Notes: generated by a model not told the origin, from the sequence alone. A stretch of DNA of 64,000 nt from VRUE01 sp963703235 (GCA_963703235.1 OY969802.1:124001-188000); one strand, 5' to 3'; counted from the first letter of the stretch, positions 28,212 through 36,808 are shown. Numbers and translations are program-made.

Positions 28212-29212
28212 CCCCCCCGCCGATGGGCCTAAAACAGGTCGAATATCGACCGGAATCGGCCCGTCGGCGGGTGGGGGTTGCCACGGCGCCGCGCGACAGC
28301 GTCGGCAGCTGGCCCCTGCGCGACCGCGTCGGCTATTTCGCCGCCTGGGGCGCGGGCCTGGCACTGATCGCGATCGCCGGCGCGATCGTCGTCTACATGG
28401 CCTACCGCGGCGCCCAGTACTTCGACCTCGGCCTGCTCTTCGAAAGCCCGGCCTCCTCGCTCAACCAGGCGACCAGCGGTGGCTTCAAGGACCCGATCTA
28501 CGGCACCGCGCTGCTGCTGGTGATGTCGACCCTGATCGCGGCGCCGCTCGGGGTCGCGATCGCGGTCTGGCTGACCGAGTACGGCCGCCCTGCCGGGCTG
28601 GCGCGGGCGGTCGAATCGGCGGTCGAGGTCGTCGCCGGCACGCCCAGCATCGTGCTGGCGATGTTCGGCCTCGTCTTCTTCCAGCAGCAGTGGCTGGGCG
28701 TTCTCAGCTTCGACGCCGAAGGCGGCGCCGTGCTCGGCCGCTCCTTCATCGCGGCGGCTTCGATGATGTCGCTGATCGCGCTGCCGCTCGTCGTCGGCGC
28801 CACCCGCGAGGCGCTGAACTCGATTCCCGGCCACGTGCGCGAGGCCTCCTACGCGATCGGCAAGACCAAGGCGGCGACCATCCGCCGCGTGCTGCTGCCG
28901 GCCGCCCGCCCGGGGATCGGCACCGGTGCGGCGCTCGGCATGGGCCGCGTCGCCGGCGACACCGCGATCGTCGTCGTCCTGCTCGGCGCCACCCTGCAGA
29001 TCCAGAACGGCGCCGACGGCAGCGTCTTCGGTCTCTTCCGCGGCACCGGCAGCACCCTGACCAGCTACGTCTATTACAACTCGCCCGCCGGCGAGGGACT
29101 GGCGCCCGAGAAAGCCTATTTCGCCGCCTTCGTGCTGCTCCTGGTCGTGATCGTCCTCAACCTGGCGGTCTCGCGGCTGGCCCGCAGAGGAGGCGACGTG
29201 TGGACCCGCTGA
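28208..29212 (+). CDS. pstA: Phosphate ABC transporter permease PstA
   Basis: 334 residues from the ATG at 28208 overlapping pstC (ATGA). Residues 3-21 (PPPMGLKQVEYRPESARRR) are encoded by a palindromic repeat element (28217-28270) and have no counterpart in usual PstA proteins. The permease follows: YFAAWGAGLALIAIAGAIVVYM, YGTALLLVMSTLIAAPLGVAIAVWL, VEVVAGTPSIVLAMFGLVFF and the EAA loop TREALNSIPGHVREASYAIGKTKAATIRR. GMGRVAGDTAIVVVLLGA is the PstA hallmark. The 3' end overlaps pstB by 13 bases. Confidence 0.95.
   Translation: MTPPPMGLKQVEYRPESARRRVGVATAPRDSVGSWPLRDRVGYFAAWGAGLALIAIAGAIVVYMAYRGAQYFDLGLLFESPASSLNQATSGGFKDPIYGTALLLVMSTLIAAPLGVAIAVWLTEYGRPAGLARAVESAVEVVAGTPSIVLAMFGLVFFQQQWLGVLSFDAEGGAVLGRSFIAAASMMSLIALPLVVGATREALNSIPGHVREASYAIGKTKAATIRRVLLPAARPGIGTGAALGMGRVAGDTAIVVVLLGATLQIQNGADGSVFGLFRGTGSTLTSYVYYNSPAGEGLAPEKAYFAAFVLLLVVIVLNLAVSRLARRGGDVWTR
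28217..28270. repeat. REP-like palindrome family A, copy in pstA
   Basis: Outer arms CCGCCGATGGGCC (28217-28229) and GGCCCGTCGGCGG (28258-28270) pair at 12 of 13 positions. The inner hairpin is GGTCGA-ATA-TCGACC (28237-28251). The same outer arms occur at 44725-44777 and, inverted, at 30164-30214, with different but self-complementary inner stems. It is translated in frame as part of PstA's N-terminus. Confidence 0.85.
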
Positions 29213-30156
29213 ACGCCGCGCACGAGCAACGCGACCCGCGCGACGTCGTCCTGGCGCCACCGCCGCCGGTGCGCCGCATCGTCATCGACAGCGAGCCGAC
29301 CGTCGTGCAGCCGCCGGCGACGAACGGCCATGCGCCGGCCGGCGCCGGCGCGATCGGCCTGGCGGCGCCCGTCCGCCGTCCCGAGCCGAGCGTCGGCCCC
29401 AAGGTGGAACGGATGCGGACCGAAGGCGTGACGATCGCCTACGGCGAGAAGCTCGCCGTCGACCAGGTCACCCTCCCGGTCCGTCAGGGCGAGGTCCTGG
29501 CGCTGATCGGCCCCTCGGGCTGCGGCAAGACGACGCTGCTGCGCTCGCTCAACCGCCTGGTCGAGATCACGCCGACCGCGACCCGCAGCGGTTGCATCTC
29601 CCTCGACGGCGAGGACATCGACCGGATCGAGGTGACGGCGCTGCGGCGCCGGGTCAGCATGGTCTTCCAGCAGCCGAACCCGTTTCCGATGAGCGTCTTC
29701 GACAACGTCGCCTACGCGCTGCGCGAGCAGGGCTCGGGGCGGCCGGGGAAGGACGCCCTCTACAACCACGTCGGCGACGCCCTGGTCCGGGCCGGCCTCT
29801 GGGACGAGGTGGGGGCGACGCTCGAGCACCCGGCGCTGCGCCTCTCCGGCGGCCAGCAGCAGCGGCTCTGCATCGCTCGGGCGCTGGCGGCGCGGCCGGA
29901 GGTGCTGCTGCTCGACGAGCCCTGCTCTGCCCTCGACCCGCGCTCGACCCAGGTGATCGAGGAGCTGATCCTGAAGCTGCGCGAGGAGGTGGCGGTGGTG
30001 ATCGTCACCCACAACATGCAGCAGGCGCTGCGGATCGCCGACCACGTCGGCTTCATGTACCTGGGCGAGCTGGTCGAGTACGGCCCCGCCGAGCAGGTCT
30101 TCGGCGCTCCCCGCGAGCAGCGCACCCGCGAGTACGTCGGCGGAGCGTTCGGATGA
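29200..30156 (+). CDS. pstB: Phosphate ABC transporter ATPase PstB
   Basis: 318 residues from the GTG at 29200, overlapping pstA. The ATPase core starts at about residue 72 (MRTEGVTIAYGEKLAVDQV). Walker A GPSGCGKTTLLRSLNRL; Q-loop MVFQQPNPFPMSVFDNVAYALRE; signature LSGGQQQRLCIARALA; Walker B VLLLDEPCSALDP; switch His in VTHNMQQALRIAD. These are PstB-specific in the NRL and PNPFP blocks. Ordinary PstB is ~250 residues, so the ~70-residue Pro/Ala-rich N-terminal extension is unusual; an ATG at 29413 would give a normal-length protein but leave a 200-base gap. It supplies ATP-driven energy to PstCA. Confidence 0.94.
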   Translation: MDPLNAAHEQRDPRDVVLAPPPPVRRIVIDSEPTVVQPPATNGHAPAGAGAIGLAAPVRRPEPSVGPKVERMRTEGVTIAYGEKLAVDQVTLPVRQGEVLALIGPSGCGKTTLLRSLNRLVEITPTATRSGCISLDGEDIDRIEVTALRRRVSMVFQQPNPFPMSVFDNVAYALREQGSGRPGKDALYNHVGDALVRAGLWDEVGATLEHPALRLSGGQQQRLCIARALAARPEVLLLDEPCSALDPRSTQVIEELILKLREEVAVVIVTHNMQQALRIADHVGFMYLGELVEYGPAEQVFGAPREQRTREYVGGAFG

Positions 30157-30941
30157 CCCCCGACGCCGACGGGACTCAAACGTCCATATGGCGGACGCTT
30201 CAGGCCCATCGGCGGGCGGTTTGGCCGGTGGCGCTCGCCGGGGTGGCGCTGGTCGGGGCGGGGTGCGAATCGACGCAGGACAAGAGCGCCCAAATCGCGG
30301 CCGAGCTGGGTCCCGTTGCACAGGAGAAGGGCCTGACCATCGCCCGCGAGAGCAAGGACGTCCGCGTCGTGGACACGACCCTGCTCAGCGACGCCAACGG
30401 CAGCGCCGTGGTCGTCGAGGTCCGCAACGACTCCGCCAAGGACCTGGTCGAAGTGCCGATCCTGATCGACGTCCTCGACGCCAGGGGCCGCAGCGTCTAC
30501 CGCAACGACATCCCCGGCATCGAGCCCGCTCTCGCTGCGATCCCCTTCATCGCGGCCGGCGAGGAGGTCGCCTGGGTTCACGACCAGGTTCTGGCCACCG
30601 GCAAGCCCGCTTCGGTGAAGGTCAGGGTCGGCGCCAGCGACGCCAGTTTCTCCGGCGAGCAGCCGCGGGTCTCGGTCAGCGAGCCGAAGCTGGAGGGCGA
30701 CCCCTACACGGGTGTCGCCGCTGGCGGCGAGGCGCTCAACGGCAGCGGCGAGGACCTCGATCGGCTGCTTCTCTACGGCATAGCGCGCGACGGCGGGGAG
30801 ATCGTCGCCGCCGGGCGCGGCGCGATCGAACCGCTCAAGGCCAACGGCAAGGACGTCGCCTACAACATCTACTTCATCGGCGACCCCCGCGGGGCCGAGG
30901 TGACGGTGACTCAGTTCCCGACCCTGCCCGGTCAGAAGTAG
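30153..30941 (+). CDS. Lipoprotein downstream of pstB, hypothetical
   Basis: 262 residues. The signal sequence ends in a lipobox (GVALVGAGC, Cys at about residue 38), so it is probably a membrane-anchored lipoprotein. The mature part has VVEVRNDSAKDLVEVPILIDVLDARGRSVYRND, a FxLyD/Ig-like beta-sandwich pattern, followed by a second beta region (SVSEPKLEGDPYTGVAAGGEALN, YNIYFIGDPRGAEVTVTQFP). The start overlaps pstB (ATGA), placing it in the pst operon. The first ~20 residues before the hydrophobic segment are encoded by a palindromic repeat, making an oddly long pre-sequence. It may help present phosphate or sense the envelope; this is inference. Confidence 0.82.
   Translation: MTPDADGTQTSIWRTLQAHRRAVWPVALAGVALVGAGCESTQDKSAQIAAELGPVAQEKGLTIARESKDVRVVDTTLLSDANGSAVVVEVRNDSAKDLVEVPILIDVLDARGRSVYRNDIPGIEPALAAIPFIAAGEEVAWVHDQVLATGKPASVKVRVGASDASFSGEQPRVSVSEPKLEGDPYTGVAAGGEALNGSGEDLDRLLLYGIARDGGEIVAAGRGAIEPLKANGKDVAYNIYFIGDPRGAEVTVTQFPTLPGQK
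30164..30214. repeat. REP-like palindrome family A, inverted copy in lipoprotein gene
   Basis: CGCCGACGGG (30164-30173) pairs with CCCATCGGCG (30205-30214) at 9 of 10 positions; inner CGTCC (30181-30185) pairs with GGACG (30193-30197). Read on the minus strand it begins CCGCCGATGGGCCT, the same as the copies at 28217 and 44725. Confidence 0.8.
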
Positions 30942-30943
30942 CC

Positions 30944-31660
30944 ATGAACGAGGGCCAAGCTCAGCCGCCGACGTCGACCCAGCCGACAGTGGCGCCGCCG
31001 ACGTCGATCCAGGTCGAGCCCTGCCGCGAGTGCGGCGCCCCGCTCGCCAGCGACCAGCGCTACTGCCTCAACTGCGGTCGCCGGCGTGGCGAGCCGCGGC
31101 TCGACTTCCGCCGTCACCTGCCGACACAGGGAATTTCCGCGGGCGCCGAGGCGGGGGCAAACGGCGATTCTGAGCCAGCGCCAGCGCTGTCGGAGACTCC
31201 ACCCGCGCCCGAGCAGAAGCCGCAGCGCGACTACACGCCGCTCGCGGCGGCGGGCGGGATCGCGGTGCTGGGGCTGATGCTGCTGGTCGGGGTCCTGATC
31301 GGCCGCGGCGACGGTAACCAGGCCGCGACGCCGCCGCCGCAGGTCGTCCGCGTCCAGGGCGGTGGCAATGAGACGACCGCGAGCGACGAAGAAGACCCGC
31401 TGGGGAACGCCGGTGCGGCTGCGAAGAAGGCGAAGGGCAAGGGCTCCGGCAAGGGCGGCGCGCCGAATGCCGCCGGCAAGGCGCCGCCGGCGGAGATCAC
31501 CGCCAGCGACTCCGAACTGGAAGCGCTGCAGGGGAAGAGCCCGCAGGAATACTCGGAAGCCGCGGCCAAGCTGCCGGACGAAATCGCGACGCCCGGGAAA
31601 GCGCCCCCAACGGACAACAAGGCGCCGGGTGGGGGCAGCAAGGGGACGGCGATCGAATGA
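30944..31660 (+). CDS. Zinc-ribbon membrane protein in pst operon
   Basis: 238 residues. The N-terminal zinc ribbon has two CxxC knuckles (CRECGAPLASDQRYCLNCG, about residues 28-46). A Pro/Ala/Glu linker leads to one transmembrane helix (AAAGGIAVLGLMLLVGVLIG, about 103-122). A low-complexity region rich in Lys/Gly/Ala/Pro follows (AAAKKAKGKGSGKGG), then a short helix (SDSELEALQGKSPQEYSEAAAKL). The topology suggests a cytoplasmic zinc ribbon and a disordered outer tail. It sits 2 bases after the lipoprotein stop and overlaps the next gene (ATGA). The function is unknown. Confidence 0.82.
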   Translation: MNEGQAQPPTSTQPTVAPPTSIQVEPCRECGAPLASDQRYCLNCGRRRGEPRLDFRRHLPTQGISAGAEAGANGDSEPAPALSETPPAPEQKPQRDYTPLAAAGGIAVLGLMLLVGVLIGRGDGNQAATPPPQVVRVQGGGNETTASDEEDPLGNAGAAAKKAKGKGSGKGGAPNAAGKAPPAEITASDSELEALQGKSPQEYSEAAAKLPDEIATPGKAPPTDNKAPGGGSKGTAIE

Positions 31661-31977
31661 GCGACCTGCAGCAGCGCCGCGACAGCCTCGCCGGCCAGCT
31701 GGCCGAGCTGCAGTGGGATCTCGGCGGCCTTGCCTACGAGATGGCGATCCGCGACCACTTCCGGCTCGACGTGCTGACCCGCCAGGCCGCCAAGCTGCAG
31801 CAGGTCGACGCCGAGCTGGCCGAGGTCGAGCGGATGCTGCGGCTCGACCAGGCGAGCGCCGCCGGCGCCTGCGGCCATTGCGGTGCCCTCTACGCGCGCG
31901 GCTCGGTTTTCTGCTGGCAGTGCGGCAAGGACCTGATGGAGCGCGCCGAGGTCGGGACGACGCCTTCATCGCCATGA
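31657..31977 (+). CDS. Small coiled-coil/zinc-ribbon protein
   Basis: 106 residues. Residues ~1-68 form a helical, heptad-rich segment (LQQRRDSLAGQLAELQWDLGGLAYEM, LTRQAAKLQQVDAELAEVERML). The C-terminus has a zinc ribbon, CGHCGALYARGSVFCWQCG. There is no signal peptide or membrane helix, so it is cytoplasmic. The start overlaps the previous zinc-ribbon gene (ATGA) and the stop overlaps the next (ATGA). The tight packing and shared zinc-ribbon theme suggest these three proteins work together. No partner is known from sequence. Confidence 0.83.
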   Translation: MSDLQQRRDSLAGQLAELQWDLGGLAYEMAIRDHFRLDVLTRQAAKLQQVDAELAEVERMLRLDQASAAGACGHCGALYARGSVFCWQCGKDLMERAEVGTTPSSP

Positions 31978-33077
31978 GCACGATCGTCGATCGCATCCTG
32001 CGTCCCTTCGCGTTGGTGGTAACCGACCGCCGCTGGGCGGCGCCGCTGAGCGCCGCCGCGCTCGGCTTCGGCCTCTTCGTCGGCGTCGCGATCGGGCCGA
32101 ACGCCGCCGGAACGCTGGCCGGCGCCACGCAGATACTCGAAGTGCCGGCGCCGGCAGGTGACGACGGCCGCGACGCCGAGGTCGAAGCCGGCGCCTCCGG
32201 CGGCTTCGGCGAACCGCTGGCCGGCGGAGGCGGGAGCGGGGGAGGGCTGGTGGAAGGGCCGCTGGCATCGGCCCCGCCCGAACCAGCGCCCCTCGCTCCG
32301 GCGCCGGTCGAAGACGAGCCGGCGAAGGCCGAAACGGAACCGGCGCCGGCCGCCAAGGAAGCGCCGGCCGAAGAAGACGAAGAGACCGAGCTGAAGGGCG
32401 TCGTCGTGCAGGCCAACCCGGCAGCAGGCAGCTACGCCCTGGCGATCGAGGGCGGCGAACTCGTCCCGATCCACGCCCGCAAGCTGCCATCGCCCGGCAC
32501 CAAGCTGACCGTCCTCGCCCGCCGCCTCGCCAATGGCACCTTCACCGAGGTGGAGGCGCCCATGCGCAGCGGCAAGGCAACCCAGGCGACGTTCAGGGGT
32601 GTCGTCACCTACGCCGATTCCGACCCCGCCACGCCCGCCTACACCGTCTCGGGTCGCGGCTCCTCGCTCCTGGTCCACGTCGAGCCCGACCCGACCGGCG
32701 CCGCGCCCCAGCTGCCCGCCATCGGAGCCCGCGTGACCGTCACCGCGACGATCCGAGAAGGCCTGCGCCAGCACACCATCGAGGTCGAAGCCGGCGCGCC
32801 GTCGACCTATCTGGACCTGACCGGCATCGTCCAGGCGGTCCTGCTGGATACGGCTCAGCTCCTCCTCTCCGCCGACGACTTGGACCAGAGCGAAGCCGAC
32901 CTCACCCTTGCCGTCCCCGCCGCTATCGAGCTTGCGGCAATCGAGGTCGGCGATTCCTACCTGGTCACCGCGACGGTCGAAGCGGACGGCTCGCTCGCCC
33001 TCGCCGGCATCGCCAGCGACGAGCAGGTCAGGGGGGCCGATGACCCCAAAGCCGCACAGGGCGACCTGCGGCGCTAG
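31974..33077 (+). CDS. Membrane-anchored hypothetical protein with OB-like repeats, end of pst operon
   Basis: 367 residues. An N-terminal signal anchor (APLSAAALGFGLFVGVAIGP, about 23-42) is followed by a Pro/Ala/Glu-rich linker. Three related beta units follow: LKGVVVQANPAAGSYALAIEGGELVPIHA with PSPGTKLTVLARRLANGTFTEV; FRGVVTYADSDPATPAYTVSGRGSSLLVHV with PAIGARVTVTATI; and LTGIVQAVLLDTAQLLLSADD with IEVGDSYLVTATVEADGSLAL. Each has the pattern of a short OB-like barrel. It is probably anchored in the membrane with the repeats outside. The start overlaps the preceding stop, ending the pstSCAB-lipoprotein-zinc-ribbon run. The function is unknown. Confidence 0.8.
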   Translation: MSTIVDRILRPFALVVTDRRWAAPLSAAALGFGLFVGVAIGPNAAGTLAGATQILEVPAPAGDDGRDAEVEAGASGGFGEPLAGGGGSGGGLVEGPLASAPPEPAPLAPAPVEDEPAKAETEPAPAAKEAPAEEDEETELKGVVVQANPAAGSYALAIEGGELVPIHARKLPSPGTKLTVLARRLANGTFTEVEAPMRSGKATQATFRGVVTYADSDPATPAYTVSGRGSSLLVHVEPDPTGAAPQLPAIGARVTVTATIREGLRQHTIEVEAGAPSTYLDLTGIVQAVLLDTAQLLLSADDLDQSEADLTLAVPAAIELAAIEVGDSYLVTATVEADGSLALAGIASDEQVRGADDPKAAQGDLRR

Positions 33078-33242
33078 CGGCAGCTGGCGCCCATACTTTG
33101 CCTCTAAGAAGTAGTGGATGAAGTTTAAGTATTTTCTTCGTACCCGGTTGATACTTCAGCGTTACAATAATCGCGCCGCGACGGGGGTCGCGCGCATTTG
33201 CAGTTACCAGCGGGCCGGTTCGAAGGGTGGGAAGAAGCTCCA

Positions 33243-33968
33243 ATGTTGTTCTTCGTCGACGAGTCTTGGCAGACCATTGCCGGTCGCGAGATCGGAGCCC
33301 TGGGAGGCGTTGCCATTCCGGAGCGCCGCTACAACGCCTTCTGTCGCGAGGTCTTCGCCTGCAAGCGAGACGTGCTCGGGGCGCAAGAGCTCTCGGATAG
33401 CGAGCTTCGCGGGAATTCGTGCTTTGCGAAAAGCGCCTTCCGTCGGCGCGACGCAAAGGGTCGCTCCCGCCTGCTGGACGCGGCCGAGAGGACGTTCCGG
33501 GCGATCGAGCGGCACAGGGGCAGAACCTTCCTGATCTGGACATCCGATCCGACTCTCCTGCTGCTCCGAAACCCCGATACCAACGACCTCTCCAAGCCCT
33601 ACAAGGAGCTGCTGCGAGACATGCGGGCGCTGATGAGGAACGAGGCCCCCAGCCGCCGGGGTGCTTTGACCTTCGACCAGCGGCAGCACCGCGACGACGT
33701 GGCGGCAGCCTGTGCGATCAGCAATTTCCTGTTTCGCGCCAGGGGCGACTGGGCGCAGCGGTTCACGCAGATACCCAACTTCACAGCGAGCTCGATCAGC
33801 CCCGGCCTGCAGGCGGCAGACCTCGTCGTCTACCTCGGCCCCCATCTGGCAGATCCATCGGAGCGGCCGGAGCTGACGCCTTATCTGGCCAGGGTCCAGA
33901 GCCTTTGCTACGAGTTCCGGCGAGGCGAGCAGCAACGACTTCGCAAGACGATCCGCCGCGTAAGTTGA
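33243..33968 (+). CDS. DUF3800-family protein
   Basis: 241 residues from ATG 33243, after a purine-rich GGGAAGAAG site. It begins MLFFVDESWQT, the D-E-S motif of DUF3800 proteins (RNase-H-like fold), with GGVAIPERRYNAFCREV next. The acidic residues in LTFDQRQHRDD and the closing ISPGLQAADLVVYLGP match the family's C-terminal block (L-Q-x-A-D). These point to a nuclease-like catalytic centre. Such proteins are often found on mobile or defence islands. The gene is isolated, in a locally AT-richer stretch between the pst operon and an MMPL gene on the other strand. Confidence 0.85.
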   Translation: MLFFVDESWQTIAGREIGALGGVAIPERRYNAFCREVFACKRDVLGAQELSDSELRGNSCFAKSAFRRRDAKGRSRLLDAAERTFRAIERHRGRTFLIWTSDPTLLLLRNPDTNDLSKPYKELLRDMRALMRNEAPSRRGALTFDQRQHRDDVAAACAISNFLFRARGDWAQRFTQIPNFTASSISPGLQAADLVVYLGPHLADPSERPELTPYLARVQSLCYEFRRGEQQRLRKTIRRVS

Positions 33969-33980
33969 GCACGAAAAAGC

Positions 33981-34035
33981 GGGATCGGCGAGCCCGAAGA
34001 CTCTATAACGCCGTTAAGAGCGGCGCACCGATCCC
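33981..34035. terminator. Stem-loop between convergent DUF3800 and MMPL genes
   Basis: GGGATCGG (33981-33988) pairs with CCGATCCC (34028-34035), and inner CGCCG (34009-34013) pairs with CGGCG (34021-34025). It lies 12 bases after the DUF3800 stop. No T-tract directly follows, so it is at best an imperfect terminator. Confidence 0.45.
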
Positions 34036-34116
34036 ACAGACATAAGATATCACCTGGTTTCTCAGTGTGTGCTGAGTAAAACATCGGCGTAAAAACGCTG
34101 CACGTCGGCGTTTTCG

Positions 34117-36255
34117 CTACAGCCGACCCGGCTCCGGCGCGCTCGTCTCGTTGATCCCCCAGCGCTCGTACAACCGCCGCAGCGGCGCCGGCGCCCACCA
34201 GTTCCACTTGCCGAGCAGCTCCATCAGCGAGGGGACGAGCAGGGCGCGGACGATGCTGGCGTCGATCAGGACCGCCAGGGCGGTGCCGACGCCGTTCTCC
34301 TTGATGAAGATGATCTGGGAGGTGGCGAAGGCGCCGATCGCGATCGCGAACAGCAGCGCCGCGGCGGTGACGATCCGACCCGTGCGCTCGAGCCCGATCG
34401 CGACGCTCTCGGAGTCGGAGGCGCCGTTGTCGCGCGCCTCCTTGATCCGCGAGAGGAGGAAGACCGCGTAGTCGGTCGAGAGGCCGAAGGCGACCGCGAA
34501 GAGCAGGATCGGCATCGTCTGCTCGATCGCACCGGGGCTGCTGTAGTCGAGCAGTCCCTCGAACCGCCCGTCCTGGAAGATCAGCACCAGCAGGCCGAAG
34601 ACGGCGCTGAGGTTGAGCACGTTCATGATCAGCGACTTGATCGGCAGCACCACCGAGCCGGTCATCAGGAAGAGGATGACCAGGGTGGCGACGACGATGA
34701 TCGCGAAGGCGATCGGCAGGTGGCGGGTGAGGCTGTCCTGGAAGTCGACGAAGTCGGCGGTCGCGCCGCCGACCAGCACCGTCGTCCCCGGTGGCGCCGG
34801 CACGTCGCGAACCCGCTCGACCGTCGACTGGCTCGCCTCCGACTTGAAGGCGTTGGCCGAGACCGCCTGGATGACGGTGATACCGCCACCCAGGCGCTGT
34901 GGCGGCGCGACCGCGACGACACCGTCGGTGCGGCGGATCTGCGCCGCCAGCTGCGCCGACGCTTTCGGGCCGGATCCCTCGACCGAGACCCAGATCGGCG
35001 TCTCGCGGTAGGGGGGAAACTCGTTGCTGACCGTGTCGTAGGCCTGGCGGGCGCTGGCCTCCTCCGGCAGCACGGTTGGGTCGACGGTGTCGAACTTGAT
35101 GCTGAGGAAGGGCAGGCCGAGGACGATCAGGAAGAGGGCGCTGAGGGTCGCGATCGGCGCCGGTCGCCGCATCACGAAGCGCGAGAGTCGGTACCAGAAG
35201 CCCTGCTGCGCCGGCCGCGCGTCGGCCTCGGCGCGGCGCTGCAGGAAGCGCGGCGCCAGCGAGTTGACGCGGGTGCCGAGCAGGGTCAGCACGGCGGGGA
35301 GGACGGTCAGAGAGATCAGCGCCGCCAGCAGCGCCACCAGCGAGCCGCCCAGCCCCATCGAGTAGAGAAAGCGCTGCGGGAAGACCAGCAGCGAGGCGAG
35401 CGCGGCGGCGACGGTCAGCGAGGAGAAGAAGACCGTGCGGCCAGCGGTGGCCATCACCCGTCGCATCGCCGCCAGCCCGGGCCCGTCTTTGGCGATCTCC
35501 TCGCGGTAGCGGGAGACGACGAAGAGGCTGTAGTCGATCGCCAGCCCCAGGCCGAGCCCGGTGGTCAGGTTGAGGGCGAAGATCGAGATCGAGCCGAATT
35601 CGCTCGCCAGGCGCAGGACGAGGAAGGTGCCGACGATCGCCAGCAAGCCGATCATCACCGGCAGCAGCGCCGCGACCAGGCTGCGGAAGAAGAGGAAAGA
35701 GAGCAGGAAGAGAAGCGGGAAGGCGAGCATCTCTGCCGTCCGCAGGTCTTCCTCGACCTGCTTGTTGACCTGCTCCTGGGCGACGGCGGCGCCGCCGACG
35801 GCGATGCCGGTCCGGCCCTCGAGCAGGTCGGCGATCTCGCCGCCGGCGTCCTGCCACTCCTTGTCGTCGATCGGCTTCAGCGCCACCGCCAGGTAGGTCG
35901 CCTGGCCGTCCTTGGAGACGAAGTCCCGGGAGCGGGTGTCGTAGAAGCCGTTGACCGATTTGACGTCCTCGCGGCGACGCAGCTCGGCCGCCAGATTCTC
36001 GATCCGCGCCCGCGTCGCCGGCGCCGCGACGGGCGCGTCGTCGACGACGACGATCACGCCGGGGACGCGCAGGCCGGCGTCCTGCAGCTGCTCCTTTGCT
36101 TCGACCGTCTCGGTCGCGGGATCGTCGGCCCCGTAGGGGTCGAGGCGTTCGGCGACCGAGCCGCCGAGGGCGCCGGCGAGGAGGAAGAAGGCGACGGCAA
36201 GCAGGCCGACCCGGCGGGCACGGCGGTCGGCGAGGCGGGCGAGTGCGTCGAACAT
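34117..36255 (-). CDS. MMPL/RND-family exporter (PadR-linked)
   Basis: 712 residues from the ATG at 36255, which follows an AAAAGGAG site and overlaps the PadR stop (ATGA); the longer frame upstream lies inside the PadR gene. Layout: one N-terminal helix, an outer domain (~45-190), five helices (MLAFPLLFLLSFLFFRSL...), a central loop, a helix, a second outer domain and five more helices, as in MMPL proteins. GLGLGLAIDYSLFVVSRYREE and AFGLSTDYAVFLLSRIKEA carry the conserved D-Y pairs of proton relay in these exporters. It probably exports lipids or drugs using the proton gradient. PadR likely represses it. Confidence 0.92.
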   Translation of the reverse strand: MFDALARLADRRARRVGLLAVAFFLLAGALGGSVAERLDPYGADDPATETVEAKEQLQDAGLRVPGVIVVVDDAPVAAPATRARIENLAAELRRREDVKSVNGFYDTRSRDFVSKDGQATYLAVALKPIDDKEWQDAGGEIADLLEGRTGIAVGGAAVAQEQVNKQVEEDLRTAEMLAFPLLFLLSFLFFRSLVAALLPVMIGLLAIVGTFLVLRLASEFGSISIFALNLTTGLGLGLAIDYSLFVVSRYREEIAKDGPGLAAMRRVMATAGRTVFFSSLTVAAALASLLVFPQRFLYSMGLGGSLVALLAALISLTVLPAVLTLLGTRVNSLAPRFLQRRAEADARPAQQGFWYRLSRFVMRRPAPIATLSALFLIVLGLPFLSIKFDTVDPTVLPEEASARQAYDTVSNEFPPYRETPIWVSVEGSGPKASAQLAAQIRRTDGVVAVAPPQRLGGGITVIQAVSANAFKSEASQSTVERVRDVPAPPGTTVLVGGATADFVDFQDSLTRHLPIAFAIIVVATLVILFLMTGSVVLPIKSLIMNVLNLSAVFGLLVLIFQDGRFEGLLDYSSPGAIEQTMPILLFAVAFGLSTDYAVFLLSRIKEARDNGASDSESVAIGLERTGRIVTAAALLFAIAIGAFATSQIIFIKENGVGTALAVLIDASIVRALLVPSLMELLGKWNWWAPAPLRRLYERWGINETSAPEPGRL

Positions 36256-36800
36256 CAGCTGCTCCTTTTCTTTCGGGTCGGCGCGAGCAGCTGGGCCTCC
36301 ATCCGCTCGCACCACTCGGCGAACCACTGGTTGAACTCGATCCCTCCCCGCAGCACCATCAGCGGGAAGGGAACGCTTTTAGCGATGACCTTCGGTTCCA
36401 GCTCCTGCAACTGCTCGAGCACATCGAGGCGGCGCTGCCGCATCGATCGCAGTATCTCCACGGCCTCCGCGGGCGGGAGCGCTTCGGCGAAGAAGAGCTT
36501 CAGCAGCCCTTCCTCGCGCATCTCGTAGGTCTGCGGCGGTTGCCGCAGCCACTCCACCAGCGCCTCCTCGCCGGCCTCGGTGATCGCGTAGACGGTTCGC
36601 CGGCGCTCGCCGCGCGGTTCGTCCACGCCCTCGACCAGCCCGGCCTCCGAGAGCCGCTTCAGCTCCGGATAGATCTGCCCGTAGCTGGCCGCCCAGAAGA
36701 ACCGCGTCGAGCCGTCGACCGCGGCCTTGATCTCGTATCCCGACCGGGGCTCGCGGCGGACCATGCCGAGGATCACGTAGGCGGTCGGGCTGAGCTCCAT
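36255..36800 (-). CDS. PadR-family transcriptional regulator
   Basis: 181 residues. The winged helix (LSPTAYVILGMVRREPRSGYEIKAAVDG...FFWAASYGQIYPELKRLSEAGLVEG, about 3-58) is classic PadR, with the wing ERRRTVYAITEAG. The C-terminal part (~85-175) is the helical dimerisation/ligand domain (PadR C-terminal). It is co-transcribed with the MMPL exporter. A perfect inverted repeat with ATATATC arms lies just upstream of its start, so autorepression is likely, with release by the exporter's substrate. Confidence 0.92.
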   Translation of the reverse strand: MELSPTAYVILGMVRREPRSGYEIKAAVDGSTRFFWAASYGQIYPELKRLSEAGLVEGVDEPRGERRRTVYAITEAGEEALVEWLRQPPQTYEMREEGLLKLFFAEALPPAEAVEILRSMRQRRLDVLEQLQELEPKVIAKSVPFPLMVLRGGIEFNQWFAEWCERMEAQLLAPTRKKRSS

Positions 36801-36808
36801 GTTCGCTA

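Noticed and set aside
33975..34040. Possible tRNA or small RNA in the DUF3800-MMPL gap
   Set aside because: No T-loop GTTCRA, no CCA-compatible acceptor pairing and wrong arm sizes; treated as a stem-loop.
33969..34116. Possible CRISPR-like direct repeats (TCGGCGT repeated near 34085-34110)
   Set aside because: Only two short copies, irregular spacing and no cas genes.
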